Shown here: positions 57,106 through 64,000 of the stretch, in pieces
Position numbering within the stretch: the stretch's first letter is position 1
Layout: every line of letters begins with the position of its first letter
Assembly (NCBI GenBank): GCA_023053685.1
Contig: JALIGW010000003.1
Span: forward strand, 136,769,126-136,833,125
Length of the DNA: 64,000 nt
Source of the DNA: Diadophis punctatus similis
Taxonomy: Eukaryota; Chordata; Lepidosauria; Squamata; Dipsadidae
Direction: 5' to 3'
Made by a program: the position numbers and the translations under genes
Notes under the pieces: generated by a model
What the model saw: only the letters and a program-made list of their open reading frames with translations
Database searches by the model: none
Told to the model about the DNA's origin: nothing

Positions 57106-57176
57106 TTTTGCCTTCATACCATAACATATTTGTTATATAAGGAATATAACAAATACGGTATGGTATGAAGGCAAAA
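57106..57176. repeat. Inverted repeat (hairpin)
   Basis: TTTTGCCTTCATACCATA and ATTTGTTATAT are followed by ATATAACAAAT and TATGGTATGAAGGCAAAA: arms of about 33 bases around a short loop. It ends two bases before a MITE. Confidence 0.85.
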
Positions 57177-57178
57177 CT

Positions 57179-57567
57179 TAGGTAGTCCTTGACTTATGAC
57201 AACAATTGAGCCCAAAATTTATGTTGCTAAGCAAGACAGTTAAGTGAATTTTGTTCCATTTTGCAACCTTTCTTGCCATACAGTTGTTACATGAATCACT
57301 GCAGTTGTTAAGTCAGTTAATGGTTGTTAAACAAATCTGACTTCCCCATTGACTTTGCTTGTCAGAAGGTCACAAAAGGGGATCACATAACCCCAGGACA
57401 CTGCAATAGTCATAAATATGAGTCAGTTGCCAAGTGTCTGAATTTTGATCATGTGACCATGGGGATGCTGCAACGGACGTGTGAAAAATGGTCATAAGTC
57501 ACTTTCTTCAGTGCCATTGTTAACTTCAGTCACTAAATGAACTGTTGTAAATCGAGGACTATCTGTA
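57179..57567. mobile_element. TA-target MITE, copy 4 of 4 (389 bp)
   Basis: TAGGTAGTCCTTGACTTATG and AATCGAGGACTATCTGTA are inverted, with TA at both ends. Confidence 0.87.
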
Positions 57568-57569
57568 TT

Positions 57570-58430
57570 GTACATGAAATAGATCTATGTTTAAGAATGA
57601 ACAAGTATACATGCCTCACATTTATTAGAAATGTGGCTATTGTCCAATGCATGCATAGGCTCCTTTTAACCTTCAAAAATGGGAGATGCAATCCTGGGTC
57701 TTCCGATCTTATGACTTGTTTGGTCATCTATATCTTTACAACTAAGACCTTGTGGGAAATATTTGATCCTAACTCAAATATTGAGAGTCACATTCTTTCA
57801 TCAAAGATGAAAGGACAAAGGGATATATATCAGGAGAATGGAGGCAGTAGAAAGTGCTTAAGGAAAATATCTAGGAAAACCTCTAAAGGCATATGCATAA
57901 GATTGATGGAGATATAGTATTTATTTGAAGGAGGTATAATATTTATTGTCCAGACACTACCAAGATTTGCAGAAAGTAAATTCTAGTGATTTATTAAGTC
58001 ATATATTTATCTCAACCCATCACCAGCCACCACAACATAACAATTGGACTTTTGGGCAAAAACTTTGGAGATGGAGAAATATCAGGATCTAATGAATCTA
58101 GTTAAAGAGCTGTGTGACCAAGCAATGCCATTTTAATTGGCAATTTGGGACTTGCAATTTTTATTGAAAGGGAGTTCACTTTCCATAGTAAAGTCTTCGT
58201 AGCCATCCTCTTACACAATTGGTAGAAGAGAAGAAATGTAATGTAACTGTGGAAAGTTGGAGGAAGTAGGGTTTGCCTCAAGAATGTCTTTTCTTTTGGT
58301 GTTATCTTAATATTGGACCCATCCTTCAAAGTTGACAACTAATCCTAGAAGAAAAGGCTAAGTCATGCATTACACTAAATATGCAGTTTAGGACTGGAAC
58401 TGAAGGAGGTGGAAGGGATATAGATCTTTC
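57570..58430. other. Unassigned intronic DNA
   Basis: A 126-codon open frame beginning inside the MITE has no known domain. Confidence 0.5.
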
Positions 58431-58438
58431 ATCTACAC

Positions 58439-58567
58439 CAGTAGATGTTTCTCATCCTTTACAACTTTAAGATGTGTGGACTTCAACTCCCAGAATTCCC
58501 CAGAACTCCCAGAATTCAGGGAGTTGAAGTCTACACATCTTAAAGTTGCCAAGGTGAGGAAACATAG
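58439..58567. mobile_element. hAT MITE, TTTCTCAA family (129 bp)
   Basis: CAGTAGATGTTTCTCATCC and GGTGAGGAAACATAG bound a fold-back around GGACTTCAACTCCCAGAATT. Flanks ATCTACAC (58431-58438) and ATTTATAC (58568-58575) match at 6 of 8. Same family as 28155-28284. Confidence 0.85.
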
Positions 58568-58575
58568 ATTTATAC

Positions 58576-58664
58576 CAGGGGTGGCCAAACTATGGTTCTT
58601 TGAGGACCTGTGGACTTCAACTCCCAGAATTCCTGAGCTAGCCATGCATGCAGGTCCACCCCTG
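58576..58664. mobile_element. hAT MITE, GGTGGCCAAAC termini (89 bp)
   Basis: CAGGGGTGGCCAAACTATGG and GCAGGTCCACCCCTG are the ends. Flanks ATTTATAC (58568-58575) and ATCTATAC (58665-58672) match at 7 of 8. It begins exactly one target length after the preceding hAT. Confidence 0.87.
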
Positions 58665-58672
58665 ATCTATAC

Positions 58673-60047
58673 CATTCTCTGAACAAAAAATGGATCTCAG
58701 TTCAGAAGAATTTACTTTTGAGAAACCATGCTTAGCTTCCTTACTGTCCCTCTGAAATAATATTCAGATTGTGATCCATTAAGGATGTCCATCAATCTGG
58801 GCAAGAAACTACGGAGAACCAGCCAGAACAAAATAGTTCCCTGATACTGAGTTGATCATGATATTGGCCTCTGTCCTTAGTGTCTTATTCCATGGGTTTA
58901 AAGGACTCTCTGAAATCACTCTAAAGTTTAATTCAAAATCTTACAACTATTGTATTCCATGATTATTGGAATTGGACCATCAATTTAATCTATGCTCATC
59001 TAACAGACATTAGTGTAATGATATCCATTTTTAATAAAACCAACTTGTAATAAAATAACTTTAAGGTGGAATTATTTTTTTCAGCTTGAGTATTCTGGGG
59101 ATCTTGCTTTTTTCACTTTGTATCTTCCTGTATGTGGTTTTAAAAGAAAACACTTATCAAGTAAAAGTTCTTGATAAGTTCTTCTCCTACATACACATTT
59201 TTACCCTGAAAAATACAGATAGTTGCTACTCAATTTAAATCGCTTCGAAGAAACCCATTTTTAGAAAAAACATGGGATAACTGACTATACTTCAGTACTG
59301 TGATTAAGATATTCAACCAGAAAATTCTAATATGATAGAATTATATTCATTAATACAACTACTAAGACAAGACCCATTCTCTTTCCCATACTAATAGATT
59401 TCTTGTAGGGGAAGTTGATTTTTGCTGTTGTGTTGTACTAAACACAGCAGTACTTCAAAAAGACTGTAGTTTGAAGGTGTGTATTCTATTTTACCTGCTT
59501 AGATCACACACATTCTGCTGTATAAATAAGTGCATGCGATTTAAAATAAAGTGGGATAAATAAGGCTATGAATCAATTGTGCAAACATGAGCAGGATATT
59601 AATATTGCACTATTAATACATGGCAAGTTGTGTTTTGCCAAAATGGAAAACCACATTCCCAGAGTAAGTCATTGTTGCTATATTTGAAATGCCTATTCTG
59701 TCCTTATTAGACTGTATTAACTGAATAACATTAATTGTAACTGGATTTAAAGTAAACAAAATCATCCCCCCCCCCACCAAATGTAGTAGGACTGCCTCGT
59801 CTTTCTCACTTTCTGCCAGCAGGTGGCACTGCATTGGAAAAGGACTACCTCTTCAGTGTGAATTTTCAACCAGATTCAATAACTGATTAGAGTATGCTTA
59901 ATTGTGATTCTTGTTTTACAAAAATAACTGACTACTAAACTGAATAAATGAATGCATTTTCTCAACGTTAAAAAAAATGGAGGAGAGAGGGTATTTTCCT
60001 ACATATACATTTTCATCTCACACCTCTATTCTATCAGAATCAGTTTA
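58673..60047. other. Unassigned intronic DNA
   Basis: No repeat recognised apart from a short hairpin ACTTATCAAG/CTTGATAAGT near 59151-59179 and the CTCF-like site at 59816. Confidence 0.5.
59816..59829 (+). promoter_or_regulatory. CTCF-like motif
   Basis: CCAGCAGGTGGCAC fits the core CCASYAGRKGGCRS at every position. It lies in repeat-free intronic sequence. Confidence 0.45.
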
Positions 60048-60055
60048 GTTCATTC

Positions 60056-60261
60056 CAGGGGTGAGTTACACTTACCTTCCCCACCGGTTCGCATCACAAC
60101 GTTTTGCACGCACAAGCTTGCTCCGCATGCACACATCCCCTCATGCAATTTGGCTTCCGTGCATGCTCAGTAGCAGGAATCAGCCCGAAACACAGCAACG
60201 TCATCAGAGGGTCGCTTCCGGTTCAGGCGATCCGGTCCGAACCGGGAGGAACCCACCTCTG
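60056..60261. mobile_element. hAT MITE, CAGGGGTGGGTTC family (206 bp)
   Basis: CAGGGGTGAGTTACACTTAC and GGGAGGAACCCACCTCTG bound it with perfect target duplication GTTCATTC at 60048-60055 and 60262-60269. Its right half closely matches 18300-18666. Confidence 0.95.
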
Positions 60262-60269
60262 GTTCATTC

Positions 60270-62290
<2,021 letters not shown>

Positions 62291-62319
62291 GTTGAATAAC
62301 TTGTCTGTGAACGCATTAT

Positions 62320-64000
62320 CTTTCAGATACTTTATTCAGCTAAGTGTTCTCATTCTTCACTGCCTTGTTCAACTGTCCCTGTTTTTATTTAGAAACAACC
62401 GCAACAAACACATTCTGCTTGAAAAACACTGCCATCCATGCTTTATTTTCTAAATGTTCAGCTGGTTGCATATCTTTCATAGATCAGTTATATGAGTTTT
62501 TCAGTCAAATAAAAGTGAGACCAAGAATTAGAATGTGATTTTATGAATGAAGGCGAATATACAGGATGTGTTCCAAGATAATACTGCAGGATCCGATCTC
62601 TGTGAAGATGGGATCCAGCACAAGTTCGAAAGCTCAGAAGACAAAACCTCTGGTCCTGATGAATGACCCAGATTAGATCTTACAATTTGATTTTAATTGA
62701 TAAATAAGTAGCAACATCAAATTCAATCTGAAGATTAACTGGTAGTTAAAATTCCAGGAGGTTCTATTACTTTTGCAAATTTTAAGATCTATTTGGTTGA
62801 AAACTGCAATAGATAGCAATTATTCGTGTTCCTCTGCTTTTTGAATACCGGTAAGTCATTTCCCAATTTACCAAGGGTCTTAAAGATATATTGGGTACAA
62901 CTCTCGTAAAATCCAACCTGTATATTGTATTCCAACATCCCTGGAGGGCATCAGATTGGAAGGATTATATTATGACTTCCGAATCCTCAGACCGGTCACA
63001 AAAAATATTTGTATAGAAGGTCCTGCCCGTAAAAATGATTTACAGTGCTATTCTATGAATGTCTCCTCAGAAGAAAATCTCATTAACTCATGAGGAGAGA
63101 TAAAGTGCCGTAGACTTATAGCTAACTGTGTTCTTTGAGGTAGCCATTCACTGTCATTTGTGTTTATTACAGAAAGCTTCACTAAGGGAAGAGCAAGTTC
63201 TGAAAAGAAAATGGCAACAAATTATACTGCAAGATCATTAATTAATGAGGACTCTGACTGACACATAATTTTTTTTTTAAAGAAAGACTCTCAATTAACA
63301 TCATGGGTATCCTAATTAACATTAATTTATATAGATTTCTCCCGAAAGTAACTCATTTAAAATCCACTTCAAAAAAAATCTGTTTTCCCTCCTCTTCTGC
63401 CCCTCCCTACAAAGTTCTGAGAAAATTATACATTATAAATGCAAATTTACTCACAATTGGGGGAGGGGAATGCCAGGTGTCTGAGATTTCTTTCAACTAC
63501 AATTTTTTTCCTGAAGCTAAACAGGTCAAGGTTTCTGGCTTGTTGGAAGAGATGTAATTTGACATAAAATAAGTAAAATCCTTATTAGGCTAGAATTTTT
63601 ACCAAGGAGAAATAAAAGAATATTTATTTATTTACTTATCTATCCATCTCAACAACATCTCTGGGCAGGAAAAAGAATTAAAATAAAATAAAAATAATAA
63701 CAAACATTATAAAAACTAAAAGAACAGGCAGCCAAGAAACAATAATTTAAATCACCAACACAACCAAGAAGTGTGTCCCTTCGAATGTTCTTGAACAAAA
63801 TATCATGAATTCATGAGAGAAAATATTATGATTAATAGTAGTGGTAATCAGGAATATTATTGAAATTAAACTTATATACTATCTCAATCATTATGTGTAA
63901 TTGCCATTAATCAATTATGAAACAAACAAGCCATTGAAAAACATGAAATCCTAGGGATTCACCAAATAGGAGAATTAGTTGAAGAACTGGGCTCTAATCC
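62320..64000. other. Mostly unassigned intronic DNA
   Basis: Nothing gene-like. An AT-rich scrap at about 63620-63740 (TTTATTTATTTACTTATC, CTCTGGGCAG) resembles an L2-like LINE tail. Confidence 0.45.

Noticed and set aside
57537..57917. 126-codon plus-strand frame
   Set aside because: Starts in a MITE terminus, has no known motif and no splice or promoter context.

Overview
This window is vertebrate nuclear DNA, almost certainly from a squamate reptile and most likely an advanced snake. The grounds are a Sauria-type SINE with the Bov-B-like tail TTTACCTTTA, many CR1/L3- and L2-type LINE ends, LINE 3' ends that run directly into (ATTCT)n microsatellites (a pattern reported for advanced snakes), GATA arrays of the kind first described in snakes as Bkm, Penelope-like elements, and a very dense set of hAT MITEs. 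Family names are from memory of these families; no database was searched.

Only one host gene start can be supported. A 134-base exon at 55619-55752 on the + strand has an acceptor, an in-frame TAA upstream of a well-placed ATG, 26 codons and a donor. A candidate upstream non-coding exon ends at 53125. I do not recognise the gene. No other host coding exon is convincing, so about 53-64 kb reads as intron 1, exon 2 and a long intron 2, and 1-53 kb as intergenic or upstream DNA.

The rest is layered transposon sequence between stretches of apparently unique non-coding DNA. 0-7 kb: MITE, nested SINE/hAT/L2, solo LTR, LINE with ATTCT tail, SINE invaded by a LINE. 8.6-15 kb: a Penelope-like element with an inverted 5' half, CR1 ends, a hAT carrying a gene-like fragment. 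16.9-25 kb: MITE with an internally repeated core, GATA array, five members of one hAT family, LINE ends and long microsatellites. 26.7-37 kb: solo LTR with a reading frame, two hAT elements side by side sharing a target site, Penelope fold-back, Sauria SINE, two L1 ends, one of them invaded by a hAT. 39-42 kb: a GC-rich element with two long palindromes inside a LINE, then a second solo LTR. 43-52 kb: tRNA-derived SINE with 15-base duplications, large microsatellites, an L2 LINE invaded by a second gene-carrying hAT, more MITEs. 54.8-62 kb: LINE with a 37-base duplication, a second pair of hAT elements sharing a target site, and a SINE nested in CR1.

The most interesting signals are in how the mobile elements are built: two hAT elements with apparent captured host exons, a palindromic core rich in perfect NRF1-type 12-mers shared by elements with different termini, two independent cases of hAT elements sharing one target duplication, a Penelope insertion rearranged like a twin-primed L1, and a related acidic reading frame at the 5' end of two diverged solo LTRs.
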